A stretch of 64,000 nucleotides of DNA from positions 1 to 64,000 of the forward strand of contig JANXRW010000070.1 of assembly GCA_025356655.1 (NCBI GenBank). The letters run 5' to 3'. Source of the DNA: Betaproteobacteria bacterium (GTDB lineage: Bacteria > Pseudomonadota > Gammaproteobacteria > Burkholderiales > SHXO01). Below, one piece after another: positions 25,609-34,471 of the stretch. The notes beneath the pieces were generated by a model. The model ran no database searches, was not told where the DNA came from, and saw only the letters and a program-made list of their open reading frames with translations. Positions within the stretch are counted from its first letter, which is position 1. Every line of letters starts with the position of its first letter. A program made the position numbers and the translations under genes.

Positions 25609-28600
25609 GCCAGGGGCTCCAGGTGTTCTAGCAGCGGGCTGAATACGGCATGGGCACAGCGCTCGAAGGACTCCCCGAGCGCGTCGTCGACGCCGCGCAA
25701 GGCCAACGCGTGGTACAGGTCATCCTTCTCGGGCCAGGTGTTCTTGCCGTAGGGGGACCATTTGGATCGTGCCGCCGAGAGCTTGTGATCCTGCGCGTAG
25801 GCCCAGGCGCTGCGGGGAAAGAAGTGCAGTGGCGCCTGAAGTCCCTCGCGGTAGAGATCCACTAACTCGCCGAGAACCACGCCGGGGTGTTCGACCGGGC
25901 GCAAGCGAAATACTCCGCCGCGCGCGTACCAGGAGGTGCGCGGAAGCACGCCCGGTGGTGCCGCCGCGCACAGGAAAAGGTGGTCGATCCAGGCCCGCAG
26001 ATAATCGCCCGCGCGCGCCTCATCGTAGCGCCAACACAGGAGTCCATCGGGGCGTAGCCCCTGCAAGACGCCCGTGATGCGCCAGGGTTGTTCGCCGGCG
26101 ACGGGCACGGGCACGCTGTCGGGTGCGGCCGACAGCGGGGGCGCGGCGAGTAGCGGGCGCAGCCGCGCGCAGAATGCCGTCATCTGCGCCAACTCCCGAA
26201 TGACGGCCTCGCGCCCCAGTTGGCCCTGCGGGAAAGCGTTGTCGGCCAATGCCAGCGCGTAGGCCTGTTCCTCGTCGCCCTCCAGGAGCAGGGGCAGGAG
26301 GCGCTGGGAGAGATCGCTCCGTGCCTTCCAGTCGGGGAGGAAGTGTTCGTCATCCTCGAGCGCTTCCTCGGTGCGTTCCAGGCGCAGGCCCAGGCGCTCC
26401 TGCAGCAACATGCGAGAGGGATGCCGGAAGAACCGCTGCAAGCGCTCCAACGCCACTGCGTTCACCGCACCGGAGGGCGCGGTGAGCGGTGCGGGGAAGA
26501 ACAGCCGTTGCGGCCGGTCGGGGTCGACCTCCTCGGCGTCGTCGCGCTGCGCGCGAGTGGCTTCTGCAGGGTGGGGCAGCGCGGGCGGCGCAGGCTCCGC
26601 CGCCGCGAGCAGGGCCTGGGCGTACTCCTCGTTGAAACTGCGCAGGCGCGGATCTGGGCCGGGCAGAAAGTACTGGGGCGAGAATGCCTGCAGGGGGTGT
26701 TCCAGCAGTAGCTGCGCCCGCAGGTGCGCACGCGCCCGCGGTTGTGCTGGATCCGCACAGGCCTCCATCAGGAATTCCAGCAACTCCGAGACAACCACCG
26801 CCGGTGGCAGTTCGCTGTTGTCTCGCTGCTGGCGGCCCGTGTAGCTCAGGTACAGGCGCTCGCGCGCGCTCAGCAGCAGGTCCAGGAAGAGGTTACGGTC
26901 ATCGAGCCGCCGTTGGCGGTCCCCGGGGCGCGGTTGCAGCGCCATCAGGTCGAACTCGGCGGGCCGCTGGTCAGCGGGAAAGGCCCCGTCGTTGAGTCCC
27001 AGGACGCAGATCACCCGGTAGGGCAGCGCACGCAGGCTGCTCATGGAACAAAACGTGAGCACGCCGGAGGGTACGCCACCGCGCACCGGATCGTCGAGCA
27101 GGCCCGAGAGCGCCTCTCGCACGACGCTAAGTGCAATCCTCGTTTCGCCCCCGCCGGCCATGTTGTCGCGGAGTTGGTCCAGTGCTGCCTGCAACTCCCG
27201 CATCTCCTCCACCCCGTCGGTCCCGGGGTCGAGGAATTGCGCTACTGCGGCGCCCAGGCTGCTGTGCCAGGCGGCCCCGTCACGAGGCCGGGTCCACTGC
27301 TCGCGCTGGTGCGAGAGGGCCGCCACGTATCGCTGCAGCCGGCCCAAGGCGGGCGCATCGGCCCCTTCCACGCTGGCGGCACCGACGCGCCCGGCGACCG
27401 TCGTACGCCGCGCCGCGGCGCTGTCGCCCAGTGCATAAGCTAAGTAGAGTCGTGAGAGCCCGTCCTCGAAGCTGTGGCGCTGCTGCGGCGGCATGCCCAG
27501 GCGCACGCGCTCGGATTCATCGAGCCCCCAGTGGATGCGCGCTTCGCGGATCCACTCCAGTAGGCGTTCGGGGTCCTCCGCGCTTAGGCCGAACCGGCGC
27601 GCCACGGGCACCTGCGTGAGGAGGTCGAACACCTCGCTCGCCGGGAACCGACCGACGCACAGGTTCATCAAGTCGAGCAGGGCGCGTGCCACCGGGTTGG
27701 TCGCAGAGGCGGGCCGTCCGGTGATGACGTAGGCAATGCGCCGCGACGCCGGCGCGGTGCCGAAGACCGCGTCGATGGCCGGCGCCGCCGCTGCGAGGTC
27801 GGGCAGCGCCACCAGGATCTCCGCGGGGTGTGGTGGGTGCTCCTGGGTGAAGCAGGCGAGCAACTGATCCTGCAGGACCTCGAGTTCGCGGGTCAGCGAG
27901 TGACAGCAGTGGATCTCGATGCTGCGGTCATCGGCGCGCAGGCCGAACTCCCCTGGCGCTGGGTTGCGCAGGGCGAGGATGGAGTCCTGGACCTGCCCGA
28001 GCAGGCTGGCTCGTCCGCTGCCGAAGAACTGGCTCAGCTCCTCCACCGTGTGTTGGTCATCGGCCAGCAGAAGGCCGAGCTGCGCCTGCGCTTGTCTTCC
28101 CCAGGACGCCAGCAGTGGGTTGCCCACTTCATGGTGGCCCGCCTCGCCCTGGCGGCGCAGGTAGCTGAGTCGACGGGGATTGACCACCTCGAACCAATAT
28201 TCCTCGCAGGGGTTCAGCGCGTAGTAGGACAACTGTGTCCACTGGGAGAACTGGCGCAGGATGTCCAGGTAGCTCGGTGCCACTGCGGGAAGGCAGAACA
28301 CATGCGCTGAGCGCGGCAGACCCGGTCGGGCCGGGGCGGAGGCATTACGGGCCACGGCGGCGAAGAAACGTGCGGCGGGATGCTCGCTGCTCGTCCCGAG
28401 CGCCGCAGTCAAGCGGCGCCAGAGATCGGCCTGCCAATGCTCGTCCTCTGCGCGGGCTGCGTCCAGGCCGGGGATCTCCGCCCGTCGGCCGGCGGACCAA
28501 GCTTCGAGCCAGGCAGGCCGGTAGGTGATGTAGTGTTCGAGCAGTTCCGCCGTGCGCTGTGCGAGTTCCAGCCGCATCACCGGGTCCGCTTGACCCAGGT

Positions 28601-28934
28601 AGTGCGCGAGGCGAGGATGCGCCGCCGTCAGCCGCTCGTCACCCAGCAGGCTGTGGATGCGCCAGGACAGTGCGGGTGGGTTGAAGGGCGAGGATTGCTG
28701 CACCTCGATGACCCGGCCCATCTGCGTCCACAGCCACTGCCCGAGGAAGGAGAACTCCACCTGCGCGCAGATCCCCTGCCGGTCGGCGAGCGCCAGTTCG
28801 ATGCGCCGCCGCAGTGCCAAGCTAGGGATGATCACCTGCTGCGTCTCGAAGGGCCCTGGGCGCTCGTCCACCAGGCGCTCCAGCAAACAGTCCAGCAGGT
28901 ACTCGAAGCGGTTGGACAGGGTCAGGCGAAGCAT
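25605..28934 (-). CDS. recC: exodeoxyribonuclease V gamma subunit RecC
   Basis: An 1109-residue Chi-scanning subunit of RecBCD. The N-terminus Met-Leu-Arg-Leu-Thr-Leu-Ser-Asn-Arg-Phe aligns with the typical RecC start (Leu-x-x-x-x-Ser-Asn-Arg), so I use ATG 28934. An ATG at 28991, 17 bases after queC, would add 19 residues and cannot be excluded. Internal landmarks include Ile-Pro-Ser-Leu-Ala-Leu-Arg-Arg-Arg-Ile and Val-Ile-Cys-Val-Leu-Gly-Leu-Asn-Asp-Gly-Ala-Phe-Pro. The inactivated helicase/nuclease folds of RecC carry no catalytic motifs, as expected. It is downstream of queC and coupled to recB. Confidence 0.93.
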   Translation of the reverse strand: MLRLTLSNRFEYLLDCLLERLVDERPGPFETQQVIIPSLALRRRIELALADRQGICAQVEFSFLGQWLWTQMGRVIEVQQSSPFNPPALSWRIHSLLGDERLTAAHPRLAHYLGQADPVMRLELAQRTAELLEHYITYRPAWLEAWSAGRRAEIPGLDAARAEDEHWQADLWRRLTAALGTSSEHPAARFFAAVARNASAPARPGLPRSAHVFCLPAVAPSYLDILRQFSQWTQLSYYALNPCEEYWFEVVNPRRLSYLRRQGEAGHHEVGNPLLASWGRQAQAQLGLLLADDQHTVEELSQFFGSGRASLLGQVQDSILALRNPAPGEFGLRADDRSIEIHCCHSLTRELEVLQDQLLACFTQEHPPHPAEILVALPDLAAAAPAIDAVFGTAPASRRIAYVITGRPASATNPVARALLDLMNLCVGRFPASEVFDLLTQVPVARRFGLSAEDPERLLEWIREARIHWGLDESERVRLGMPPQQRHSFEDGLSRLYLAYALGDSAAARRTTVAGRVGAASVEGADAPALGRLQRYVAALSHQREQWTRPRDGAAWHSSLGAAVAQFLDPGTDGVEEMRELQAALDQLRDNMAGGGETRIALSVVREALSGLLDDPVRGGVPSGVLTFCSMSSLRALPYRVICVLGLNDGAFPADQRPAEFDLMALQPRPGDRQRRLDDRNLFLDLLLSARERLYLSYTGRQQRDNSELPPAVVVSELLEFLMEACADPAQPRARAHLRAQLLLEHPLQAFSPQYFLPGPDPRLRSFNEEYAQALLAAAEPAPPALPHPAEATRAQRDDAEEVDPDRPQRLFFPAPLTAPSGAVNAVALERLQRFFRHPSRMLLQERLGLRLERTEEALEDDEHFLPDWKARSDLSQRLLPLLLEGDEEQAYALALADNAFPQGQLGREAVIRELAQMTAFCARLRPLLAAPPLSAAPDSVPVPVAGEQPWRITGVLQGLRPDGLLCWRYDEARAGDYLRAWIDHLFLCAAAPPGVLPRTSWYARGGVFRLRPVEHPGVVLGELVDLYREGLQAPLHFFPRSAWAYAQDHKLSAARSKWSPYGKNTWPEKDDLYHALALRGVDDALGESFERCAHAVFSPLLEHLEPLA

Positions 28935-29008
28935 GGGAGGCAGCGCGCTCTGGGGGCTCTCGGAGTGATGATTATGGCGCAGGTCACCCATCGACCGCTC
29001 GCCCGTGT

Positions 29009-29710
29009 TCAGCCCAGGCTCGCGGTCCAGCGCTCGTGGCCCTGGGCGCGCAGGGTGCAGGCGGGGCAGCCGCCACAGCCGCGGCCCCAGGGGTGACGCA
29101 GGGCGCGTTCTCCGAGATAACAGGTATGCGTGTGTTCGCGGACCAGGTCCACCAGGGCGGCGCCACCGAGCTCCGCGGCCAAAGCCCAAGTGGCTGCCTT
29201 GTCCAGCCACATCAGCGGTGTCTCCACCCGCAGGGATCGACCCAGGCCCAAGCTGAGCGCCACCTGCAGGGCCTTCATCGTGTTGTCGCGGCAGTCGGGG
29301 TAGCCGGAGTAGTCCGTCTCGCACATTCCCGCGACCAGCACCGGGAGGTCACGGCGGTAGGCCAAGGCCGCCGCCGCGGTGAGGAAGACTAAGTTGCGGG
29401 CCGGAACGAAGGTGTTGGGCAGGCCTTGCGCGTCCAGGGTAATGGCCATCTCGCTGGTCAGTGCGGTGTCGCCGATCTGCCGGAAGAGGTCCAGCGCCAG
29501 CACATGGTCTTCCCTCAGGCGTCCGGCCCAGCGCGGGAAGCCCTGGCGCAGGGCCTCGAGCAAGGGCGGTCGGCACTGCAATTCGACGCGGTGGCGCTGG
29601 CCATAGTCAAAGCCCAGCGTCTCCACGCGATCGAAGCGCTCCAGGGCCCAGGCGAGGCAGGTGGTGGAGTCCTGCCCGCCGGAGAACAGGACTATAGCGG
29701 ATGTGCTCAG
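29009..29710 (-). CDS. queC: 7-cyano-7-deazaguanine (preQ0) synthase QueC, probable CTG start
   Basis: A 233-residue ATP-dependent enzyme turning CDG into preQ0 for queuosine synthesis. The PP-loop Leu-Phe-Ser-Gly-Gly-Gln-Asp-Ser sits at the N-terminus and the zinc site is Cys-Gly-Gly-Cys-Pro-Ala-Cys at the C-terminus. The first standard start codon (GTG 29626) would delete the PP-loop, and the frame closes upstream without ATG, GTG or TTG. The CTG at 29710-29708 has AAGGTG five bases before it and overlaps the upstream stop as CTGA, so I take it as the start. It is the last gene after an ABC operon and 17-75 bases before recC. Confidence 0.88.
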   Translation of the reverse strand: MSTSAIVLFSGGQDSTTCLAWALERFDRVETLGFDYGQRHRVELQCRPPLLEALRQGFPRWAGRLREDHVLALDLFRQIGDTALTSEMAITLDAQGLPNTFVPARNLVFLTAAAALAYRRDLPVLVAGMCETDYSGYPDCRDNTMKALQVALSLGLGRSLRVETPLMWLDKAATWALAAELGGAALVDLVREHTHTCYLGERALRHPWGRGCGGCPACTLRAQGHERWTASLG

Positions 29711-30699
29711 GGCAACACCTTGATCTCACGCACGAACTGCAGGGTATAAGCCTTGTGGTAGTCCATGTCGGCGCGGACCATGCCGGCGCTGACCATGAAG
29801 TCGAAGGTCTGTTTCCAGCGGGCGTCGGTCATGGTGAGGATGCCCTGGGTGCCGGCGTCCGAGCCGGTGACCAGACCGTATTCGCGCATCTTCGCCACGC
29901 CGAAGGCGAGCAAGGAGTCCTCCATTTGCGGGTTGGCCTTTTTGATGAGCGCGTTGCCCTTGGTGGGGTCCTCCAGGTAATGTTTCCAGCCCTCGGCGGT
30001 TGCCTGCAGAAATCGGCGGATGAGTTCGGGCTTGGCGCCCAGCACGCTACGGGTCGTGACGATGGTCTCCGCGTAGGGGGGGTAGCCCACATCGGCGAGC
30101 AGAAATAGCGTGGGCTTGATACCCGCTTTTTCGATGGACGCGGGCTCCGAGGTGAGGTATCCCTGTTGCGCGACATTCTTGTCCACCAGGAACGGTGCGA
30201 CGCTGAACGCGTAGGGTCGTTTCTGGCTGTCGGCGAAACCGTAACGTGCCTTCAGCCAGGGCCAGAAGGTCGTCTCGCTCGCTTGCCCGATCAGCAGGCT
30301 ACGGCTCTTCAATTCAGGCAGGCTCGTGACGTCCGGGTGGGCGATGAGCACCACGGGGTCCTTCTGGAAGGTCGCGCCCACGGTCACCAGTGGCAGGTTT
30401 TGTTCGAGCCCTTTGATGACCTGCAAGTCATAACCCATCACTAAGTCGGCCTGCCCTGCGAGCAGCAATTGCATCACATTGACTTGCGGCCCGCCCATCC
30501 GGACTTCCACGTCCAGGCCCTGGCGCCGGTAGCTGCCGTCGGCCACGGCTTGGTAGAAGCCGCCATGCTCGGCTTCGGCGTACCAGTTGGTGACGAATAC
30601 CATCTTGGTGAGTTCCGCCGCGTGGGGACCGCCAGGCAGCAGGCACAGCGAGATGACCGCGGCAGCGAGGACGCGGCGCAGGGTTGGAGCAATGTTCAT
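29707..30699 (-). CDS. NMT1/THI5-like ABC transporter substrate-binding protein
   Basis: A 330-residue periplasmic protein with a signal peptide (basic start, Leu-rich core, His-Ala-Ala). The motif [14 protein letters not shown] is characteristic of the NMT1/ThiY group (pyrimidine precursors of thiamine, also nitrate, taurine and aliphatic sulfonate relatives). The ligand cannot be fixed from the sequence; the ThiY-like Trp-Tyr-Ala-Glu suggests an aromatic or pyrimidine-like ligand. It is encoded with its permease and ATPase, and its stop overlaps queC by four bases. Confidence 0.85.
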   Translation of the reverse strand: MNIAPTLRRVLAAAVISLCLLPGGPHAAELTKMVFVTNWYAEAEHGGFYQAVADGSYRRQGLDVEVRMGGPQVNVMQLLLAGQADLVMGYDLQVIKGLEQNLPLVTVGATFQKDPVVLIAHPDVTSLPELKSRSLLIGQASETTFWPWLKARYGFADSQKRPYAFSVAPFLVDKNVAQQGYLTSEPASIEKAGIKPTLFLLADVGYPPYAETIVTTRSVLGAKPELIRRFLQATAEGWKHYLEDPTKGNALIKKANPQMEDSLLAFGVAKMREYGLVTGSDAGTQGILTMTDARWKQTFDFMVSAGMVRADMDYHKAYTLQFVREIKVLP

Positions 30700-30740
30700 G
30701 CGATGGATCTCCTCAGTGGAAAAGGGGCCGTTGACCGTGG

Positions 30741-31547
30741 TCAGCGGGGTTCGTATTCGTTGCGCATTTCACTTTCGTGCCAACGGCCAAGGGCGAGCCT
30801 TGCCAGCAGGCTCGCGCCCAGGAACAACACGACGCCGGTGGCCGCGATGAGCAGCAGCGCGGCAAACAGCCTCGGGATGTTCAGCTGCAACCCAGACATC
30901 AGGATCTGGTAGGCCAGCCCAGAGCCCGTTCCCCCCGTGCCCGCGACGAACTCGGCCACGACCGCACCGATGAGCGCGAGTCCGCTCGACACGCGGAGCC
31001 CTGCAAAGAAATAGGGTAGGCAACTCGGGATGCGCAGCCGAAGCAGCACCTGCCAACGGCTTGCGTGGTGCAGGCGGAACAGGTCGACAAGTCCTGGGTC
31101 CACGCTGCGCAAGCCGACGATGGTATTGGAGACGATGGGGAACAGCGCGACGATGGTGGCGCAAATCACCAATGCCGCCGTCGGATCCTTGACCCAGATG
31201 ATGATGAGCGGGGCGATGGCGACGATAGGCGTCACCTGTACCAAAACGACGTAGGGGAACAGGCTGAGTTCGATGAGCCGACTCTGCACGAAGAGGAAGG
31301 CTACGAGAACGCCCAGTACGAGCGCGAGCCCTAGCGCGAGCAGGGTGATCTTCAAGGTCACCAGCAAGGAAGCGCCCAGCAGGGCCCAGTCGCTGGCCAA
31401 GGCGCCCAGTACCACCAAGGGCGCGGGCACCAGGTACACCGGGACCTGCCCGAGGGTCACGATGAGATGCCAGGCCAGGAGGGTCGCCAGCCCCACGAGG
31501 CCGGGGGCGGCTAGGCGCAGCCAGCGCGGGTAGGCGCGCTCATTCAT
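30741..31547 (-). CDS. ABC transporter permease (SsuC/ThiX-like)
   Basis: A 268-residue inner-membrane permease of the BPD_transp_1 family with about six membrane segments. The EAA-like coupling loop reads Leu-Arg-Leu-Arg-Ile-Pro-Ser-Cys-Leu-Pro-Tyr-Phe-Phe-Ala-Gly-Leu. ATG 31547 is chosen because it overlaps the upstream ATPase gene stop by eight bases (ATGAATGA); frames further upstream lie inside that gene. It is the partner of the adjacent binding protein and ATPase. Confidence 0.88.
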   Translation of the reverse strand: MNERAYPRWLRLAAPGLVGLATLLAWHLIVTLGQVPVYLVPAPLVVLGALASDWALLGASLLVTLKITLLALGLALVLGVLVAFLFVQSRLIELSLFPYVVLVQVTPIVAIAPLIIIWVKDPTAALVICATIVALFPIVSNTIVGLRSVDPGLVDLFRLHHASRWQVLLRLRIPSCLPYFFAGLRVSSGLALIGAVVAEFVAGTGGTGSGLAYQILMSGLQLNIPRLFAALLLIAATGVVLFLGASLLARLALGRWHESEMRNEYEPR

Positions 31548-32328
31548 CCGGGCCCGCTCCGCTTGCTGCTTCGAGCAGGCCGCCGAGTTGGGCGCAGAGC
31601 CGCGCGTGTCGCTCGGACAGGGCAAAACCACGCTCCCGCGGATAGGGTTCGTCGACGCGGATGGCGTCGAGGAGTCGGCCGGGTCGCGCGGACATCACGA
31701 CCACACGGTTCGACAGCAGGACGGCCTCGGAGATACTGTGGGTGACGAACACCACGGTGAGCGGCGTTCCAGTCCAGAGTCCGAGAAGGTCGCGATCGAG
31801 GCGCGCGCGCGTGATCTCGTCCAGGGCCGCAAAGGGCTCGTCCATGAGCAGGAGGGCGGGGTCAGTGATGAGCGCGCGCGCGATGGAAACACGCATCTGC
31901 ATGCCGCCGGAGAGTTCACGCGGGTAGGCTCGGCTGAACTCCTGCAGCCCTACGCGTGCAAGCGCTGCGGCTACGCGCTCGCGCGCCTCGGGGGCCGTGG
32001 TGCCCTCCAGATCGAGTGGCAGGCGAACGTTGTCGGCGACGCTGGCCCAGGGCATGAGCGTGGGGGTTTGGAACACGAAAGCCCGCCGGCTGGCCCCGGC
32101 TGCCACGTCGACACGACCGCCCGAGGGCGTGACCAGGCCAGCAATGAGGCGCAACAGGGTGCTTTTGCCGCATCCCGACGGACCGATGAGCGTCAGGAAT
32201 TCACCGCGCTCGATGTCTAGATCCACCGGGTCTAGCGCGCGCACACCGCCGCGAAACGTCTTGCTCACCTGGCGCACGCGCACCAGCGGCGCCTCGGTCC
32301 GGACCACTTGCTCAGCGCAGGAATTCAC
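31540..32328 (-). CDS. ABC transporter ATP-binding protein (SsuB/TauB-like)
   Basis: A nucleotide-binding subunit of about 262 residues. Walker A Gly-Pro-Ser-Gly-Cys-Gly-Lys-Ser-Thr, ABC signature Leu-Ser-Gly-Gly-Met-Gln-Met-Arg, Walker B Leu-Leu-Leu-Met-Asp-Glu-Pro-Phe-Ala-Ala-Leu-Asp and the H-loop Val-Thr-His-Ser are all intact. The subgroup imports nitrate, sulfonates, taurine or thiamine precursors. The start is uncertain: GTG 32328 has GAGGTG just upstream and overlaps the isochorismatase gene; GTG 32307 is an alternative. Confidence 0.88.
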   Translation of the reverse strand: MNSCAEQVVRTEAPLVRVRQVSKTFRGGVRALDPVDLDIERGEFLTLIGPSGCGKSTLLRLIAGLVTPSGGRVDVAAGASRRAFVFQTPTLMPWASVADNVRLPLDLEGTTAPEARERVAAALARVGLQEFSRAYPRELSGGMQMRVSIARALITDPALLLMDEPFAALDEITRARLDRDLLGLWTGTPLTVVFVTHSISEAVLLSNRVVVMSARPGRLLDAIRVDEPYPRERGFALSERHARLCAQLGGLLEAASGAGPDE

Positions 32329-32881
32329 GATGCACCTCGCGGAACAGGTCGGTGCCTGCGCGTTCCAGCCATTCGAAGGCAACCATCTCGCGCGACACCA
32401 AGGTAGCGCCCGCGCCGGCCATTCGGCCCAACGCCAATTCCCGGTCCGAAGCGCGGCGCGAGCCTACGGCCTCGGCGACCACATAGACCTCGCGCGGCTG
32501 CGCGAGCAAGTCCAGGACGGTCTGCAACACACACACGTGCGATTCGCATCCGACCACCACCCATTGCTCGCGATCGGCGCCAGCTGCCTCGCGCAGGCAG
32601 CCGTCGGTCACCGCAGAGAAATGGATTTTACTGACGATGCCCGCCGCCGGAAGGTGCGCGGCCAGCGTCCCATCGGTGGGCCCCAGGCCCTGGGGATACT
32701 GCTCCGTGGCGATGATGGGTACCCCCAAGCGGCCCGCCACCCGGGTGAGCCAGAGGCAGTGCGCGAGCATATGGTCGGCCTCGTGCAGGTGGGGAAGGAG
32801 GCGTGCCTGCACGTCCACCACCAGCAGCGTGGAGCGCCGCGCGTCGAGTCTGCCCCGGGGCCTCGTGTGGTCGACGGACAT
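32312..32881 (-). CDS. isochorismatase-family hydrolase
   Basis: A 189-residue cysteine hydrolase of the isochorismatase/nicotinamidase fold (YcaC-like subgroup). The catalytic triad can be read: Asp in Leu-Val-Val-Asp-Val-Gln, Lys in Ile-Val-Ser-Lys-Ile-His-Phe-Ser, and Cys in Gly-Cys-Glu-Ser-His-Val-Cys-Val-Leu-Gln-Thr. The substrate is unknown; members hydrolyse amides, ureido compounds or isochorismate. Its position next to an importer invites the idea that it acts on the imported compound, but this is inference. The gene overlaps the ATPase gene. Confidence 0.82.
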   Translation of the reverse strand: MSVDHTRPRGRLDARRSTLLVVDVQARLLPHLHEADHMLAHCLWLTRVAGRLGVPIIATEQYPQGLGPTDGTLAAHLPAAGIVSKIHFSAVTDGCLREAAGADREQWVVVGCESHVCVLQTVLDLLAQPREVYVVAEAVGSRRASDRELALGRMAGAGATLVSREMVAFEWLERAGTDLFREVHREFLR

Positions 32882-32887
32882 GGCGGA

Positions 32888-33364
32888 TCATTCCTGCAGG
32901 AGCGGGAGGACCTGCTCCTGGTAGAAGTGGCGCAGCTTGGCGCCCCATTGGCGATGACGTAGGATTCCCTTGCGGTCGATCAGGAAACTCGTCGGCGTGG
33001 GATAGCGCGCGCCGAAGCCGTTCTCCTCCAACTCGCGCACCATGGCCCCCGGGAGTTCATAGGTCGTCAACATGCGCGCGACGCGGTCCCGGTCGGCGAG
33101 ATCGTCGATGGCCAGTTCCAGGACCTCGAACCCCTCCGCTCGATGCGCCTCCCGAAACGCTTCCAGGGTTCCGATCTCGTAGGCGCAGAACTTGCAATAG
33201 CTCGAAAAGTAGTTGATCAAGACAACCTTTCCTCGTAAGGCGGCTAGGTCCAGGGGTTCACCGCTTAGCAGGTGACCGCGCAGACTTGGCGCCGGTTCGC
33301 CCAGTTCCGGCATGGTCCAGGCGTTCGCGGCGGTCAACAGGGACGCCACCAGCACCCACTGCAA
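32888..33364 (-). CDS. TlpA/ResA-like periplasmic thiol-disulfide protein
   Basis: A thioredoxin-fold protein (AhpC/TSA or TlpA type) with the active site Ser-Ser-Tyr-Cys-Lys-Phe-Cys and the downstream Tyr-Pro-Thr-Pro-Thr-Ser-Phe-Leu-Ile-Asp cis-proline segment. A short hydrophobic N-terminus (Leu-Gln-Trp-Val-Leu-Val-Ala-Ser-Leu-Leu, then Ala-Asn-Ala) implies export. The start is not clear: I use TTG 33364 directly before the signal-like segment. The open frame back to 33475 overlaps the epimerase gene and is unlikely to be translated. The partner is unknown; it may serve cytochrome or metal-site assembly. Confidence 0.75.
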   Translation of the reverse strand: MQWVLVASLLTAANAWTMPELGEPAPSLRGHLLSGEPLDLAALRGKVVLINYFSSYCKFCAYEIGTLEAFREAHRAEGFEVLELAIDDLADRDRVARMLTTYELPGAMVRELEENGFGARYPTPTSFLIDRKGILRHRQWGAKLRHFYQEQVLPLLQE

Positions 33365-33446
33365 CAGGGATTTCGTCCCGCCCGGAGGAGTCCCACGCGA
33401 GCGCTCAAAGAATGCGGTTCCGGGCGCTTGCAGCCGGCCCGGTTGC

Positions 33447-34409
33447 TTACTCCGCACTAACCAGGCCACGGGCAAGCAGCGAGCGGAAGGCCGCGCAGGT
33501 GCCCTGCAGCCCCGCGTCCAGCGGGACGCTACCGTAGTCCCCCAGGTAGGCCCTCACCGGTTCATCCGATAGGTCCATGGGGAAGGGTAGCGTGGCACCT
33601 TCGCAGCGCACCTGTGCGCCCGGTTCCAGGGTGCGCAGGAGTTCCAGGGATTGCTCCACGGTCGAAGCTATACCGTTGATATCGAACACCGCGGCGTCGC
33701 TCCGGGGGGTCGCGACGGCGCGCAGGAAGGCGCTGGCAACCTCTCCCGCGTGCAGCCAGGACACGGGGCCGGTGAACGGAATCGTGTAGGGCCGGCCCGC
33801 CGCCGTCGCGAGCAGGGCCACCGTTGTCTTGGAGGTCATTCCCTGATCCCGTCCGACGCCGTAGACGACCCCAGGGCGCAGGCCCACGCTGGGGATCGCC
33901 GACTCCTTCCAGTAAACCCGCGCCGTCTGCTCGTTGCAGTACTTATAGGCGCCGTAGAGGGTAGCCGCCCAAGGGCTGGCGGACTGGGCGCCGTGCGCCG
34001 CGATGGAACTCGCGTAGGTTACGCGCTGGATGCCGGCGGCGCGCGCCGCCTCGAAGACGTTGACCGTGCCCACCACGTTGACTAGGGCACCGGCGACGGG
34101 GTCGGCTTTGCAGAAGGGTACTTGCAGGGCGGCCAGGTGCACTATCGCGCGCGCACCGCTTTCCTGGATCACGCGGGCCACGGCGGCCGTGTCGGCGATG
34201 TCGCCGCTGAACCAGCGCACTGCCGCCAGGTCGGGTGCCTCCAGGAGCAGCCCCGGGCGCCGGCGGTCCACTTGTAGATCGAAGGCGACGGCAGGCACTC
34301 CCGCCCGAACGAGCAGGGCCAGCACCCAGCTGCCAATACAACCGCCTGCCCCGGTAACCAGCACGGGGCCATCGAAGTCGGCCGCGTTGACCGGGAAGTG
34401 TTCTAGCAT
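33447..34409 (-). CDS. NAD-dependent epimerase/dehydratase family protein
   Basis: A 320-residue extended short-chain dehydrogenase. The nucleotide motif Gly-Ala-Gly-Gly-Cys-Ile-Gly follows Pro-Val-Leu-Val-Thr; the catalytic Ser-Ser-Ile-Ala and Tyr-Gly-Ala-Tyr-Lys (Tyr-x-x-x-Lys) are present. ATG 34409 has AGGAGGAG eight bases upstream. The substrate is unknown; relatives act on nucleotide sugars or reduce carbonyls. It is flanked by a rhodanese and a TlpA-like gene on the same strand. Confidence 0.82.
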   Translation of the reverse strand: MLEHFPVNAADFDGPVLVTGAGGCIGSWVLALLVRAGVPAVAFDLQVDRRRPGLLLEAPDLAAVRWFSGDIADTAAVARVIQESGARAIVHLAALQVPFCKADPVAGALVNVVGTVNVFEAARAAGIQRVTYASSIAAHGAQSASPWAATLYGAYKYCNEQTARVYWKESAIPSVGLRPGVVYGVGRDQGMTSKTTVALLATAAGRPYTIPFTGPVSWLHAGEVASAFLRAVATPRSDAAVFDINGIASTVEQSLELLRTLEPGAQVRCEGATLPFPMDLSDEPVRAYLGDYGSVPLDAGLQGTCAAFRSLLARGLVSAE

Positions 34410-34471
34410 GGGGCTCCTCCTGCGGGTTAGGTAGATTAGGGGACGGTAGCGTAGCGGAGTCGGCGGACCCC

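Noticed and set aside
28935..29324. N-terminal extension of RecC overlapping queC
   Set aside because: The residues are the frame shadow of queC; RecC similarity begins at about 28934.
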